DNA of 39,277 nucleotides, from assembly GCA_018715805.1 (NCBI GenBank), contig DVKX01000004.1:1-39277 (forward strand), in the 5' to 3' direction. Position numbers and translations under genes: made by a program. The notes beneath the pieces are model-generated. The model saw only the letters and a list, made by a program, of their open reading frames with translations. It made no database searches and was not told the origin of the DNA. This document shows positions 22,663-32,117 of this stretch, one piece after another. The stretch is from Candidatus Faecousia intestinigallinarum (GTDB taxonomy: Bacteria > Bacillota > Clostridia > Oscillospirales > Oscillospiraceae). Positions within the stretch are counted from its first letter, which is position 1; every line of letters begins with the position of its first letter.

Positions 22663-25071
22663 TCACTGCCGAATCTCCGGCTTGCGTGCTTTGGGCTTCA
22701 CGCTATCTGGAATTTCTCCCAGCAAAGCCGGCTTCAGCTCCTTGTGCCGGTTCAGCGCGGCTTCCAGCACTGTTTCCACAGTCTGCGCCGTAATGAACTT
22801 CAGCGATTTGCGGACGGTCTGATCGATCTCCTCCAAATCCCGCTCGTTGGCCTGGGGAATGATGACCGTATTGACACCATGGCGCAGAGCAGCCATGGTT
22901 TTTTCTTTCAAGCCGCCGATGGGCAGCACACGTCCGCGAATGGAGATCTCGCCGGTCATGGCCACATCCCGCCGCACCGTCAGCCCTGTCAGCGCAGAAA
23001 CCATCGCCGTACACACGGTAACACCGGCGGAGGGGCCGTCCTTGGGTACCGCGCCCTCTGGGAAATGCACATGAATATCTTTGGTCTTGTAGAAATCTGC
23101 CGCGATTCCCAGTTTAGCGGAATTGGCGCGGATATAACTCAGCGCCGCATGGGCAGATTCTTTCATGACATCTCCCAGATTGCCGGTAAGTTCCAGCTTG
23201 CCGGAGCCGTCCATCACATTTACTTCTACTTCCAGCGTTTCTCCACCCACAGCAGTCCAGGCAAGGCCTGTGACCAAACCTACCTGATCCGTACCCGGCA
23301 GCCGATCAGGCAAAAACTTCCGAACTCCCAAAAAGACTTCCACATTGCCGCCGTTTACAGTGACTTTCTTGCTTTCCGGGTCATCCAGAAGCTGCTTATC
23401 TGCTTTCCGGCAGACCTGAGAAACCGCCCGTTCCAGATTCCGCACCCCGGATTCCCGGGTATAGCAGCGGATAATTTCCCGGATGGCGTCGTCTGTAAAG
23501 CGCAGCTGACTCTTTTTCAGTCCATGCTTTTGCAGCTGTTTGGGGATCAGATGGTTTTTGGCGATTTGCAGCTTCTCCTCGTCGGTGTAGGAGTTTAGCT
23601 CAATAACTTCCATTCGATCCAGCAGAGGGCGCGGTACCGTATCCAGGGTATTGGCGGTGGTGATGAACAGCACATCCCGCAGGTCAAAGGGAACTTCCAA
23701 ATAATGATCCCGGTATGCCTGATTTTGCTCGCTGTCCAGTACCTCCAGCAGTGCAGCACTGGGATCGCCCCGGTAATCGGAGCCCATTTTGTCCACCTCG
23801 TCCAGCAGCAGGACAGGATTCCTGCTGCCCGCCTGGATCATCGCGGACATGATCCGCCCGGGCATTGCGCCTACATACGTCTTGCGATGACCGCGGATAT
23901 CCGCTTCGTCCCGCACGCCGCCCAGAGAAATCCGCGCCATTTTTCGGTTCAGACTCTTGGCAATGGAGTAAGCGATGGAGGTCTTGCCCACGCCGGGAGG
24001 CCCCACCAGGCAAAGGATCTGGGGCGGCATTTCTGGCGCCATTTTCCGCACGGCCAGCGTCTCCAGGATCCGCTGCTTCACCTTCTCCATTCCATAGTGA
24101 TCCCGATTCAGAATACGTTCTGCAGCAGCAATATCCAGCCGCTCTTTGGTAGCGGTATTCCAGGGAAGATCCAGCACTGTGTCCAAATAATTCCGCAAAA
24201 CCGCTCCCTCCGAAGAACCATACGGCTGCTTTTTCAGATGATCCAGATCCTTCAGGAGCTTTTTCTCCGTTTCTTCCTCCAGGTGCAGCTTCCGTATTTT
24301 GGCGTCGTATTCCTCCAGATCGGAATCCTCATCGCCCTCTCCCAATTCTTCCCGCATAACCTTGATCTGCTCCCGCAGGTAATAGTCCCGCTGATGCTGA
24401 TCCAGTACAGCACGGGTTTTATCCTGGATTTCTGCCTCCAGCTGCAGCAGTTGAACCTCCTGCCGCAGCAGCTGCAGAGTATATTCCAGCCGGCGCACCG
24501 GATCCAGCATACACAAAAGCGTGGCCTTATCAGGATAATCTATGCCGGAGTTCTGGGCAATGGTATCCGCCAGAAAACCGCAGCTGTCGGACGCGATCAT
24601 CCGCAGCTGGGTGGTGTGCGAAGGCCGCTCCACCATCTCCAGATAATTGGCGTATAGTCCCAGCGCCTCCCGCCGCAGAGCGCGGCTGTGCAGGTCATCC
24701 TCCGCAGGCGTGTCCTCGATCCGCTGTGTGACCCCGGCAATATATGGCTCCCGCTGGATCACTTCCTGCAGAGAGGCTCGATACAGTCCCGTCACCAATA
24801 CGCGGATATTCTCCCCTTGGGAGCGGAGGATCTGCTTTACCTGTGCCACTGTACCCACGGGGTAAAAATCCTGGATGTCCGGGTCTTCTACTGTGATATC
24901 CCGCTGGGGTGCCAGGTAGAGCAGCTGATCTTTTTTCAGCGATTCCTCCAGAGAACGGGCGGACTTTACCCGCCCTACGTCAAAATGGGTGGTCTGCTGG
25001 GGAAAGACCACCATCCCTCGCAGCGCCAGTACCGGCAAAACCGTCTGCGCGGCGGTATTCAATTCACTCAT
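22663..25071 (-). CDS. lon: ATP-dependent protease Lon
   Basis: 802 residues, normal LonA length. An N-terminal substrate domain (1-300, with a coiled coil), AAA+ module with Walker A GPPGVGKTS near 357 and DEVDKMG, and the C-terminal protease domain with the catalytic Ser in PKDGPSAGVT and Lys in GGLKEKTMAA. Degrades misfolded and regulatory proteins in the cytosol. ATG follows GAAGGAG. A terminator lies just upstream, so expression relies on read-through from clpX or an internal promoter. Confidence 0.97.
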   Translation of the reverse strand: MSELNTAAQTVLPVLALRGMVVFPQQTTHFDVGRVKSARSLEESLKKDQLLYLAPQRDITVEDPDIQDFYPVGTVAQVKQILRSQGENIRVLVTGLYRASLQEVIQREPYIAGVTQRIEDTPAEDDLHSRALRREALGLYANYLEMVERPSHTTQLRMIASDSCGFLADTIAQNSGIDYPDKATLLCMLDPVRRLEYTLQLLRQEVQLLQLEAEIQDKTRAVLDQHQRDYYLREQIKVMREELGEGDEDSDLEEYDAKIRKLHLEEETEKKLLKDLDHLKKQPYGSSEGAVLRNYLDTVLDLPWNTATKERLDIAAAERILNRDHYGMEKVKQRILETLAVRKMAPEMPPQILCLVGPPGVGKTSIAYSIAKSLNRKMARISLGGVRDEADIRGHRKTYVGAMPGRIMSAMIQAGSRNPVLLLDEVDKMGSDYRGDPSAALLEVLDSEQNQAYRDHYLEVPFDLRDVLFITTANTLDTVPRPLLDRMEVIELNSYTDEEKLQIAKNHLIPKQLQKHGLKKSQLRFTDDAIREIIRCYTRESGVRNLERAVSQVCRKADKQLLDDPESKKVTVNGGNVEVFLGVRKFLPDRLPGTDQVGLVTGLAWTAVGGETLEVEVNVMDGSGKLELTGNLGDVMKESAHAALSYIRANSAKLGIAADFYKTKDIHVHFPEGAVPKDGPSAGVTVCTAMVSALTGLTVRRDVAMTGEISIRGRVLPIGGLKEKTMAALRHGVNTVIIPQANERDLEEIDQTVRKSLKFITAQTVETVLEAALNRHKELKPALLGEIPDSVKPKARKPEIRQ

Positions 25072-25099
25072 CGGTATCTCCTTCCTCAGTATTGTGGAA

Positions 25100-25123
25100 A
25101 AGGGGGTAGCTGGCTACCCCCTT
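25100..25123 (-). terminator. Terminator between clpX and lon
   Basis: 11-bp stem AAGGGGGTAGC / GCTACCCCCTT with a 2-base loop (effectively 10 bp), followed by TTTCC on the minus strand, 8 bases after the clpX stop. Confidence 0.75.
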
Positions 25124-25130
25124 GCGCTTG

Positions 25131-26390
25131 TTATTTTTTTACGGCTGCCTTTCCCCTTGGACAAGCCGGATCCCGCAGGATCACCGGCTCGCTGCCCTGC
25201 ACACATTCCGGGGTAAGGATCACCTTTCTGATGGTGAGATCCGAGGGGATCGCATACATGATGCGAGTCATGATCTGCTCCATCACTGCGCGCAGACCTC
25301 GTGCGCCGATTTGGCGGTCAATGGCCTTCTGGGCGATGGCTTCCAGCGCCGCGTCCTGAATCTCCAGTTCCACATTGTCCATTTCCAGCAGCTTTGTATA
25401 CTGCCGGGTCAGGGCGTTTTTCGGCTCCACCAAAATGCGCATCAGATCTTCTTTTTTCAAATCCTGCAGGCTGGTGATCACAGGCATTCGGCCCACCAGT
25501 TCCGGGATAATGCCGAATTTTACCAAATCGTCCGGTTCCACCTGGGCAAAGATTTTACCAAGATCCCGGTGCTTTTTGCTCTCCACCGGAGCATCGAAGC
25601 CAATGGACGAGCGTTCCGTTCTGGATTCGATGATCTTATCCAGCCCGTCGAAAGCGCCGCCGCAGATAAACAGGATGTTGGTGGTATCAATGGGGATCAT
25701 CTCCTGCTGCGGATGCTTCCGCCCGCCCTGAGGCGGTACGTTGGCCACCGTACCCTCCAGAATTTTCAGCAGAGCCTGCTGCACGCCCTCTCCGGAGACG
25801 TCCCGGGTAATGGAAGTATTTTCACTCTTCCGGGCAATCTTATCCATTTCATCGATGTAGATAATGCCGCGCTCCGCCAGATCCACGTCAAAGTCTGCCG
25901 CCTGCAGGAGCCGCAGCAGAATATTCTCCACATCATCGCCTACATAGCCCGCCTCCGTCAAGGTGGTGGCATCGGCAATGGCAAAGGGAACGTTCAGGAT
26001 TTTGGCCAAGGTCTGGGCAAAGAGGGTTTTGCCGCAGCCGGTGGGGCCTATCAGCAGGATATTGCTCTTCTGCAACTCCACATCGGAGTCCTTTGCCAAG
26101 TAAATGCGCTTATAATGATTATAAACCGCAACAGACAAGCTGATCTTGGCGTTTTCCTGACCCACAATGTAGCTGTCCATGAAAGCTTTCATTTCCATGG
26201 GCGTGGGAAGCCGCTCCCCCGAGCGAAGTTTCCCGCGGCTGTCGGATTCCAAATCATCTTTGAGCAGTTGGCTGCAAGTCTGCACACATTCGCTGCAGAT
26301 ATACACACCCGGGCCGGCGATCAGCCGGGCCTGGGTCTCCCGCTTGCCGCAGAAGGAACAGCGGATCGGCTGCTCGTCTTTTTTGGGCAT
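25131..26390 (-). CDS. clpX: ATP-dependent unfoldase ClpX
   Basis: 419 residues. Unfolds proteins and feeds them into ClpP. N-terminal zinc domain with CSFC and CSEC pairs (about 17-40), Walker A GPTGCGKT near 118, pore loop AGYVGDD, Walker [10 protein letters not shown] and the ClpP-docking region near [10 protein letters not shown]. Follows clpP by 27 bases. Confidence 0.97.
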   Translation of the reverse strand: MPKKDEQPIRCSFCGKRETQARLIAGPGVYICSECVQTCSQLLKDDLESDSRGKLRSGERLPTPMEMKAFMDSYIVGQENAKISLSVAVYNHYKRIYLAKDSDVELQKSNILLIGPTGCGKTLFAQTLAKILNVPFAIADATTLTEAGYVGDDVENILLRLLQAADFDVDLAERGIIYIDEMDKIARKSENTSITRDVSGEGVQQALLKILEGTVANVPPQGGRKHPQQEMIPIDTTNILFICGGAFDGLDKIIESRTERSSIGFDAPVESKKHRDLGKIFAQVEPDDLVKFGIIPELVGRMPVITSLQDLKKEDLMRILVEPKNALTRQYTKLLEMDNVELEIQDAALEAIAQKAIDRQIGARGLRAVMEQIMTRIMYAIPSDLTIRKVILTPECVQGSEPVILRDPACPRGKAAVKK

Positions 26391-26417
26391 GGTGCGTTAC
26401 CGCCTTTCCAATAAGAA

Positions 26418-26999
26418 TTAATGATGATCCAGCACCCGGTCAATGAGTCCGAACTCCTTGGCTTCCTGGGCAGAGAGGAAATTATCCCGCTCGCAGGCGG
26501 CCACTACCTCCTCGTAGGGCTTGCCGGTATTCTCGGACAGGATGCGGTTCATCCGCTCCTTCACCTTCTCCAGCCGGCGCAGGTGGATGGTCATGTCGGT
26601 AATCTGCCCCTGGGTGCCGGCAGACGGCTGATGAATCATGATCTCGGAATTGGGCAGCGCCATGCGCTTCCCCTTGGTACCGGCAGAGAGCAGGAACGCG
26701 CCCATGGACGCCGCCATACCCACGCAGATGGTGGCCACATCGCACTTGATGTACTGCATGGTGTCGTAAATGGCCATGCCGGCTGTCACGCTGCCGCCGG
26801 GGCTATTGATATAAAACTGGATATCCTTATCCGGATCCTGGGCTTCCAGGTAGAGCAGCTGCGCTACCACCAGACTGGCGGTGGTATCGTTCACTTCCTC
26901 GGACAGGAAAATAATTCGGTCATTAAGCAGACGGGAAAAAATATCATAGCTGCGCTCGCCGCGGCTGGTCTGCTCTACAACATAGGGTACTAAACTCAT
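26418..26999 (-). CDS. clpP: ATP-dependent Clp protease proteolytic subunit
   Basis: 193 residues, normal size. Catalytic Ser in [11 protein letters not shown] (about 98), His in MIHQPSAG (about 123) and Asp in the DRVLD region near the end. Forms the 14-mer chamber used by ClpX. AAAGGAG precedes the ATG. Lies 52 bases after tig; no separate promoter or CtsR/CIRCE site was seen between them, so the tig promoter probably serves both. Confidence 0.97.
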   Translation of the reverse strand: MSLVPYVVEQTSRGERSYDIFSRLLNDRIIFLSEEVNDTTASLVVAQLLYLEAQDPDKDIQFYINSPGGSVTAGMAIYDTMQYIKCDVATICVGMAASMGAFLLSAGTKGKRMALPNSEIMIHQPSAGTQGQITDMTIHLRRLEKVKERMNRILSENTGKPYEEVVAACERDNFLSAQEAKEFGLIDRVLDHH

Positions 27000-27051
27000 G
27001 GTAAATATCTCCTTTCAGGGCTTGAGACATTCTAACCAGTTCCGGGGGCAG

Positions 27052-28356
27052 TTATTCCTCGGCCTTGGCCGCTTCCTGCTTGGGAGCAACGGCCACCGCG
27101 CTGTCCACAATGACCTTCACGGCCTTCCGAGTCTCCAGGCTGGTCTTGATCTCATCGGCGGGAACCATGGAACGGATCTTCTCCTCCTCCATCTCATACT
27201 GCTTGGCCAGGGATGCGTATTCCGCGTTCATTTCCTCCTCAGAAACGCTGATGCCCTCCACTTCCACGATCTTCGCCAGGGTCACGTTGGTCTTGGCCTG
27301 CTTCTCTGCCACAGGGCGGAAAGCGTTCCGCATGGTGGAAACATCGCCGCCCATCATCTTGGCATACTGCTCCATGGAGTAGCCGCTCATCTGCAGCTGG
27401 TAGGCAAAACGCTCCATCTGGTTATCCAGCTCGCTCTCAATCAGCGCGTTGGGCATATCCACAGTTGTATTCTCAGAAGCCTTATCCACGCAGGCCTGCT
27501 CAAAGCTGGCGTCGATCTGCTTCTGCGCCTGCTCCAGCGCCTTGGCGCGGATGTCCGCCTTCAGCGCTTCCAGGGAATCAAACTCGGACACATCCCGGGC
27601 AAACTCATCGTCCTGGGCAGGCAGCACAGTCTCAGTGATCTTATTCACTTTCACATGGAACACCACGTCCTTGCCGGCAAGCCCCTCGTGGTAGTTCTCG
27701 GGGAAGGTAATGTTGATGTCCTTTTCCTCACCGGCGGACATACCGACCACCTGCTCCTCGAAGCCGGGGACAAAGGAGCCGGAACCCAGCTTCAGGTCAT
27801 AGCCCTCGCCCTTGCTGCCGTCAAAGGGAACGCCGTCCAGAGTGCCCAGGAAATCAATATTGGCAGTGTCGCCATTCTGCGCCGCCCGCTCCACGCTCTC
27901 CGTGGAGGCCACATTCTGCGCCATACGATCCAACTCCGCCTGCACCTGCTCATCGGTGACGGCAGCTTCAGCTTTCTCTACTTCCAGCCCCTTGTATTCC
28001 CCCAGTGTGACCTCGGGATACACATCGGTGGTCAGGGTCAGGGTGACGATATTGTTCTCATCGATGTTCATGTCGGTGAGATTGGGACGGCCGATGGCCT
28101 TCAGATCCTGCCCCAGAACGGCAAACTCATACACCTGAGGGAAAATCTCCTCCAGACCATCCTCATAGAACACATGAGCGCCGTACATGGTTTCGATCAT
28201 CTTCCGAGGCGCCTTGCCCTTCCGGAAGCCAGGGATGGCAATATTCTTGCGCGCCTTCAAATAGGCCTTGTTGACGCCGGACTCCATAAGCTCCTTATCG
28301 ATCTCCACCACAATGGTGGCCTGGTTTCCGTTTTTCTCTACGCTTTTAACGTTCAT
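27052..28356 (-). CDS. tig: Trigger factor
   Basis: 434 residues. Ribosome-bound chaperone and prolyl isomerase that meets nascent chains. The ribosome-binding signature GFRKGKAPRKMIE near 46 is clear; the FKBP-like domain (about 150-240) has NGDTANIDFLG and VPGFEEQVVGM, and the C-terminal helical arms follow. Start is the ATG at 28354-28356 with GGGAGGA upstream. First gene of tig-clpP-clpX. Confidence 0.97.
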   Translation of the reverse strand: MNVKSVEKNGNQATIVVEIDKELMESGVNKAYLKARKNIAIPGFRKGKAPRKMIETMYGAHVFYEDGLEEIFPQVYEFAVLGQDLKAIGRPNLTDMNIDENNIVTLTLTTDVYPEVTLGEYKGLEVEKAEAAVTDEQVQAELDRMAQNVASTESVERAAQNGDTANIDFLGTLDGVPFDGSKGEGYDLKLGSGSFVPGFEEQVVGMSAGEEKDINITFPENYHEGLAGKDVVFHVKVNKITETVLPAQDDEFARDVSEFDSLEALKADIRAKALEQAQKQIDASFEQACVDKASENTTVDMPNALIESELDNQMERFAYQLQMSGYSMEQYAKMMGGDVSTMRNAFRPVAEKQAKTNVTLAKIVEVEGISVSEEEMNAEYASLAKQYEMEEEKIRSMVPADEIKTSLETRKAVKVIVDSAVAVAPKQEAAKAEE

Positions 28357-28420
28357 AATTGAATCCTCCCAAATCATTCAGACCGCCTTGCAGTCTTCTC
28401 TATAAATTTACAGCCGTAGT

Positions 28421-28449
28421 ATTTTATCAAAGAAAACCGGGCTTGTCCA
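28421..28449 (-). promoter_or_regulatory. SigA promoter of tig-clpPX
   Basis: TGGACA (28444-28449), 17-base spacer, TAAAAT (28421-28426) on the minus strand. The leader is about 58 bases. Confidence 0.8.
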
Positions 28450-28468
28450 CCCTTTTTCGGAAAAAACT

Positions 28469-29161
28469 TTAAGAAATCACCCGGAAGGGCTTAAAATTTA
28501 ACCGATCGGCAGACAGAAGCCGGAATTCAGTGTCGCTCCACAGCCCTTCCTGCGCCAAATTCTGGGCTGCCCCGTGCAAATGCCCATAGAAACAGCGGCG
28601 GACTTCATACTTTTCCAACAGTTCCAGAATCTCCTGGCACACATAGCCCTTGTATCGCGGCGGATAATGGAGAAATACCAGCTTCGGCAAATCTCCCGCA
28701 GATTGCAAAGACGCTTCCAGGCGCATCAGCTCTCGGCGAAACACCTTTTCATCGTGCGCGCCGCTGCGCTCCTCCTCAAAGAACCAGCCCCGCGTACCGC
28801 AGATGGCCCATCCTTCGTATTCATAGTGATTATTGTTTAGAATAAACTGGTTCTCAATGCCATTTTCCTGACAAAAACGGTAAAACTTCGCCGCAGTGCT
28901 CCACCAATAGTCGTGATTTCCTTTCAGGATGATTTTCCTTCCGGGAATGTGCTGGTGAATCCAGAGAAAATCAGCGGAAGCGTTCTGCAAGTCCAGTGCC
29001 CAGGAAAGGTCGCCCAGCAGCACTGTGGTATCCTCCGGACGGATTACCTGCATTCCCTCCCGGAGTTTCTCCATATACCCCACCCAAGCGCCGCCAAACA
29101 CATCCATAGGCTTGGGAGCACCCAGGCACAGGTGCAGATCTCCGATTGCATATAACGCCAT
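28469..29161 (-). CDS. Calcineurin-like metallophosphoesterase
   Basis: 230 residues. All two-metal motifs are present: GDLHL near 7, GDLSW near 50, GNHD near 82, the FLHYPP histidine and GHLHG near 195. The physiological substrate is not evident; related clostridial proteins are annotated only by family. Last gene of the lepB-to-phosphoesterase run, 3 bases after the ThrC-like gene. ATG follows GGGGGTG. No strong terminator separates it from the tig promoter. Confidence 0.88.
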   Translation of the reverse strand: MALYAIGDLHLCLGAPKPMDVFGGAWVGYMEKLREGMQVIRPEDTTVLLGDLSWALDLQNASADFLWIHQHIPGRKIILKGNHDYWWSTAAKFYRFCQENGIENQFILNNNHYEYEGWAICGTRGWFFEEERSGAHDEKVFRRELMRLEASLQSAGDLPKLVFLHYPPRYKGYVCQEILELLEKYEVRRCFYGHLHGAAQNLAQEGLWSDTEFRLLSADRLNFKPFRVIS

Positions 29162-29164
29162 ATT

Positions 29165-30202
29165 TCACCCCCGTCTGTCCAGCCAGGCAGGCAGTTCCGA
29201 CTGGGAGATCCCCAGCGCCTCCGCCGTCACCGCACTGTCTCGGGCAGGGCCGCGCTCTGTCAGCAGCAGGGCGGGTCTGCTCTCCCCTGCCGCCGCCCGG
29301 TAATCCTGCAAACCGCCGTAGGCCAATGCGGAGTATGGGCCAAGCAGATAAGCGTTTGCCCGATAGACGCCGGGGATAATGGATGCCATGCGCTTCCGAC
29401 TGATCACCGCTGGAAAAAAGCCGTCCTTTACAGTGTCCAGAGATTGCTTTTCCAGGGTATACAGCTTCCCCTGGCGGCAGCAGGCGGAATAGCGGAGCGT
29501 TTCCTCCGAACCCAGGGCGCCGAAAATCAGCCGCTCCAATTCTTTCGGTACGGATACGTCGGCGTCGGCGGTGGGCGTCTCCTGCGCCAAAGCGTCGGTG
29601 CGCAGCTGTCCGTAGTGAAACAGATCCCATAAACCGCTGTTTTCATTGCAGGCGCAGAGGATGTTGCCCACCGGCAGTCCCATCTCTCTGGCGTACCAGC
29701 AGGTAATGGGCGCGGAAAAGTCCCCGGCAGCCACGGCGATGTCCAGCAGCTGCTCCCAGATATCCACACCGGTCTTCTGGATCTGCGCAACCAGCACAAA
29801 CAGAAACGCCAGCCGCACGGAGATCCATGCCCAGTCGCTGGGTACGCAGCTGTCAGGATGGATCATCTGCGCCAGCCGCCTAACGGCATAAAATAGGTCA
29901 TGCTCCGGGTTTTGCCATACCTCCGCGATCACAATACGGTGGCTCATGGGCAGAAGACGGGCAGGACTTGCCCCCACTGCCGCCTCTACATCCTCCTCCC
30001 GCAGTCTGGCGGGATAAAACAGGTTAAGCACCTCCGCAATGCATCCGCAATCGCTTTTGGATAATATCCCATTGATCTGCTCCCGGCTGAGCCTGGGCAG
30101 CCGAAGCGGAACGAACAGTCCGCCATCTGCTCCCCGCTCCTGAGATAAGGCACAATAAGCAGTGTACGCATTTTTTTCATCCCGCGTGGTCACATACAGC
30201 AC
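29165..30202 (-). CDS. Threonine-synthase-like protein lacking the PLP site (pseudoenzyme)
   Basis: 345 residues from a GTG start (GGGGGAG about 10 bases upstream); true ThrC is about 490. It keeps the ThrC N-terminus (DGGLFVP near 27), IAEVWQNPEH (92-101) where ThrC has ELFHGPTCAFKD, then VAAGDF (158-163) for VPTGNFG, CWYAREMGLPVGNILCACNENSGLWDLF-like segment (168-195) for YYAKKMGLP and CASNEN, and LERLIFGALG. The catalytic lysine is gone, and the roughly 110-residue central part with SGDTG and the phosphate-binding loop is missing. It cannot be a PLP enzyme as it stands. The frame is intact and overlaps no stop, so it looks retained, not decaying. Role unknown. It sits between a dipeptidase and a phosphoesterase. 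Confidence 0.75.
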   Translation of the reverse strand: MLYVTTRDEKNAYTAYCALSQERGADGGLFVPLRLPRLSREQINGILSKSDCGCIAEVLNLFYPARLREEDVEAAVGASPARLLPMSHRIVIAEVWQNPEHDLFYAVRRLAQMIHPDSCVPSDWAWISVRLAFLFVLVAQIQKTGVDIWEQLLDIAVAAGDFSAPITCWYAREMGLPVGNILCACNENSGLWDLFHYGQLRTDALAQETPTADADVSVPKELERLIFGALGSEETLRYSACCRQGKLYTLEKQSLDTVKDGFFPAVISRKRMASIIPGVYRANAYLLGPYSALAYGGLQDYRAAAGESRPALLLTERGPARDSAVTAEALGISQSELPAWLDRRG

Positions 30203-30209
30203 CGCTCCA

Positions 30210-31154
30210 TCACTCCCCCAACACGCGCACAGCATTATTCCAGAAAATATCCGCTACCATTTCACGATTGACGCCGCGCTGCAGGAGCCCCTGCGCCAAA
30301 ACCGGGTAGTCCTGCACGCCGGCGAAGCCCGCAAAGAGCGGGTCGCATCCATCCAGATCTCCTCCCAGCGCCAGATGCTTGCCCGAGGGATCCAGCTCCA
30401 AAAAGTGAAGGAAATGCCGGCAGGCCGTCTCCAAATCCGCCTGCTCGCCCACGAAGCCCGCATACGCGTTAAAGCCGGCCACGCCGCCAGTCTCGCCGAT
30501 GGCGCGGAACATATCGTCCGTTAAATTCCGGCTTACGCCGCACACTGTCCGGCTGTTGGAGTGGGTGGCAATAATGGGAGCTTGGGTGATCTTCAGAATA
30601 TCCCAAAATGCCTCGTCGCTGATATGGCTCACATCCACCAGCATCCCCAGGCGCTGGGCTTTCCGTACATATTCCCGGCCAAGATCGGTGAGTCCGCCGC
30701 CGGTTATATGGGAGCCTGCCAGGGGATTCCGCTCATTCCAGCCCAGAGTAGTCATGCGGAAGCCGATCTTATACAAATCCTCCAGCAGTTCCGGGTCAAA
30801 CCCAAAACCGGCAGGACCTTCAATGGTCAAAATCGCGGACATCTTTCCCTGCCGGCGATTTTCTTCTATATCCGCCGCAGTAAATGCCTGGCCAATCCAG
30901 TCGGCGTTTTTATGGATCTCCCGCTGAAAGGTTGCCAACTCCCGCTCAAACACCGTTATCGGGGAACATTTGCGCTGCTCCTCCATGAACGGCGTAGTGT
31001 AGCAGGCAAAGCACTGCGCGTAGCCAGGAAATTCTCTTGCCCTGGTCAGGTCGATATGGTAATGATTCTGCCGCAGGGAGCCGGCCTCGTTGCCGCTTTC
31101 CCCTAACAGGGTCAGCAAAGTATCACAGTGCAGGTCAAAAACAGGAAAAGTCAT
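30210..31154 (-). CDS. Membrane-dipeptidase-type (M19) dipeptidase
   Basis: 314 residues. Zinc dipeptidase of the renal dipeptidase family. The HxD pair in DLHCDT at 7-12, the bridging Glu in LTIEGP near 110, the His residues in VDVSHISD and ATHSNSR, and the Asp in GGDLDGCD are conserved. No signal peptide, so it is cytosolic and probably trims dipeptides from protein turnover. Start overlaps the yraN stop as ATGA. Confidence 0.93.
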   Translation of the reverse strand: MTFPVFDLHCDTLLTLLGESGNEAGSLRQNHYHIDLTRAREFPGYAQCFACYTTPFMEEQRKCSPITVFERELATFQREIHKNADWIGQAFTAADIEENRRQGKMSAILTIEGPAGFGFDPELLEDLYKIGFRMTTLGWNERNPLAGSHITGGGLTDLGREYVRKAQRLGMLVDVSHISDEAFWDILKITQAPIIATHSNSRTVCGVSRNLTDDMFRAIGETGGVAGFNAYAGFVGEQADLETACRHFLHFLELDPSGKHLALGGDLDGCDPLFAGFAGVQDYPVLAQGLLQRGVNREMVADIFWNNAVRVLGE

Positions 31155-31516
31155 TGAAAAGCGTCCTCCATATGATGAATTTCGGGTCGGGTCGTGCGGA
31201 TTCCCTCCGGGGCGTAAATCTCCACTACATCAAACCGGGGCTGCAGCGGCGTGGGATTGCGGGAAAGATAAATGGAGGCAGTTACCCGGATCCTGTCCTG
31301 CTTATGCCGGTCTACATATTCGCAGGCATTGGCAAAAGCCGGTGATTTACGCAGTTTTACCTCTACAAACACCAAAAATTTCTTGTTCCGAACGATCAAG
31401 TCAATTTCCCCAAAGCGGCTGCGGTAGCCGGCCGCTACCATTTGATAACCTTTCCGGCGCAAGTATTCCGCCGCCTGCGCCTCGCCCCAAGCGCCTGCCA
31501 GATTATTTCTCCCCAT
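31151..31516 (-). CDS. YraN/UPF0102 family nuclease-like protein
   Basis: 121 residues, standard size. The N-terminal [17 protein letters not shown] and the restriction-endonuclease-like core FGEIDLIV (Asp) and FVEVKLRK (Glu, Lys) are present. Members sit beside rnhB in many genomes and are presumed DNA nucleases. Overlaps rnhB by 14 bases. Confidence 0.92.
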   Translation of the reverse strand: MGRNNLAGAWGEAQAAEYLRRKGYQMVAAGYRSRFGEIDLIVRNKKFLVFVEVKLRKSPAFANACEYVDRHKQDRIRVTASIYLSRNPTPLQPRFDVVEIYAPEGIRTTRPEIHHMEDAFQ

Positions 31517-32117
31517 AGAATTTCTTCAAAAAACTCATCCGATGGATAGGGCTGGCACCATATTCCCGCAGCGCCGCATAGTGACGCTGGGTGCCATATC
31601 CTTTGTGAATATCAAAGCCATATTCCGGGTATTGCTTCGCCAGCGCCAGCATGGCGTCATCCCGGCTTACTTTGGCCAGTATGGAAGCCGCCGCAATGCT
31701 GGCGCTGAGGCTGTCCCCATGGACGATGGTCTTCACCGGCACGGGGAGGCCAGGATCTCGGTTGCCGTCTACCAACGCAATATCCGGATGGACAGAAAGC
31801 TGCTCCACCGCCCGGCGCATGGCCAGGTATGTAGCCTGCAGGATATTTACCTGATCGATTTCCTCCCAGGAAGCCCAGCCAATGCCATAGGCCACAGCCT
31901 GCTCCCGGATGGCAGGAAACAGCTCCCGCCTGCGTTTGTCGGAGAGCTTCTTGCTGTCGTCCAGACCGGGGATCTCCAGACCTGGAGGCAGAATCACCGC
32001 TGCCGCACAAACCGGTCCGGCCAGCGGGCCGCGCCCTGCCTCATCCACTCCGCAGATATGCTGAAATCCCTGGGAAAGGTACGTCTGCTCGATTTGACAA
32101 AGATTCTCTTTGCTCAT
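31503..32117 (-). CDS. rnhB: Ribonuclease HII
   Basis: 204 residues. Cuts RNA in RNA/DNA hybrids, including single ribonucleotides. [12 protein letters not shown] near 25, [11 protein letters not shown] near 53, the acidic ALVDGNRDP and [14 protein letters not shown] are present. Start is the ATG overlapping the rbgA stop; the longer open frame upstream is a shadow of rbgA. Confidence 0.96.
   Translation of the reverse strand: MSKENLCQIEQTYLSQGFQHICGVDEAGRGPLAGPVCAAAVILPPGLEIPGLDDSKKLSDKRRRELFPAIREQAVAYGIGWASWEEIDQVNILQATYLAMRRAVEQLSVHPDIALVDGNRDPGLPVPVKTIVHGDSLSASIAAASILAKVSRDDAMLALAKQYPEYGFDIHKGYGTQRHYAALREYGASPIHRMSFLKKFYGEK

Noticed and set aside
25122..26414. 430-codon plus-strand open frame opposite clpX
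   Set aside because: Mirror of the clpX reading frame, no conserved motif.
26998..28362. 454-codon plus-strand open frame opposite tig
   Set aside because: His/Leu/Gly-rich shadow of the trigger factor gene; no ribosome site or recognisable domain.
27000..28468. CtsR or CIRCE heat-shock operators at tig/clpP
   Set aside because: No tandem GGTCAAA heptads and no TTAGCACTC-N9-GAGTGCTAA repeat in the intergenic parts.
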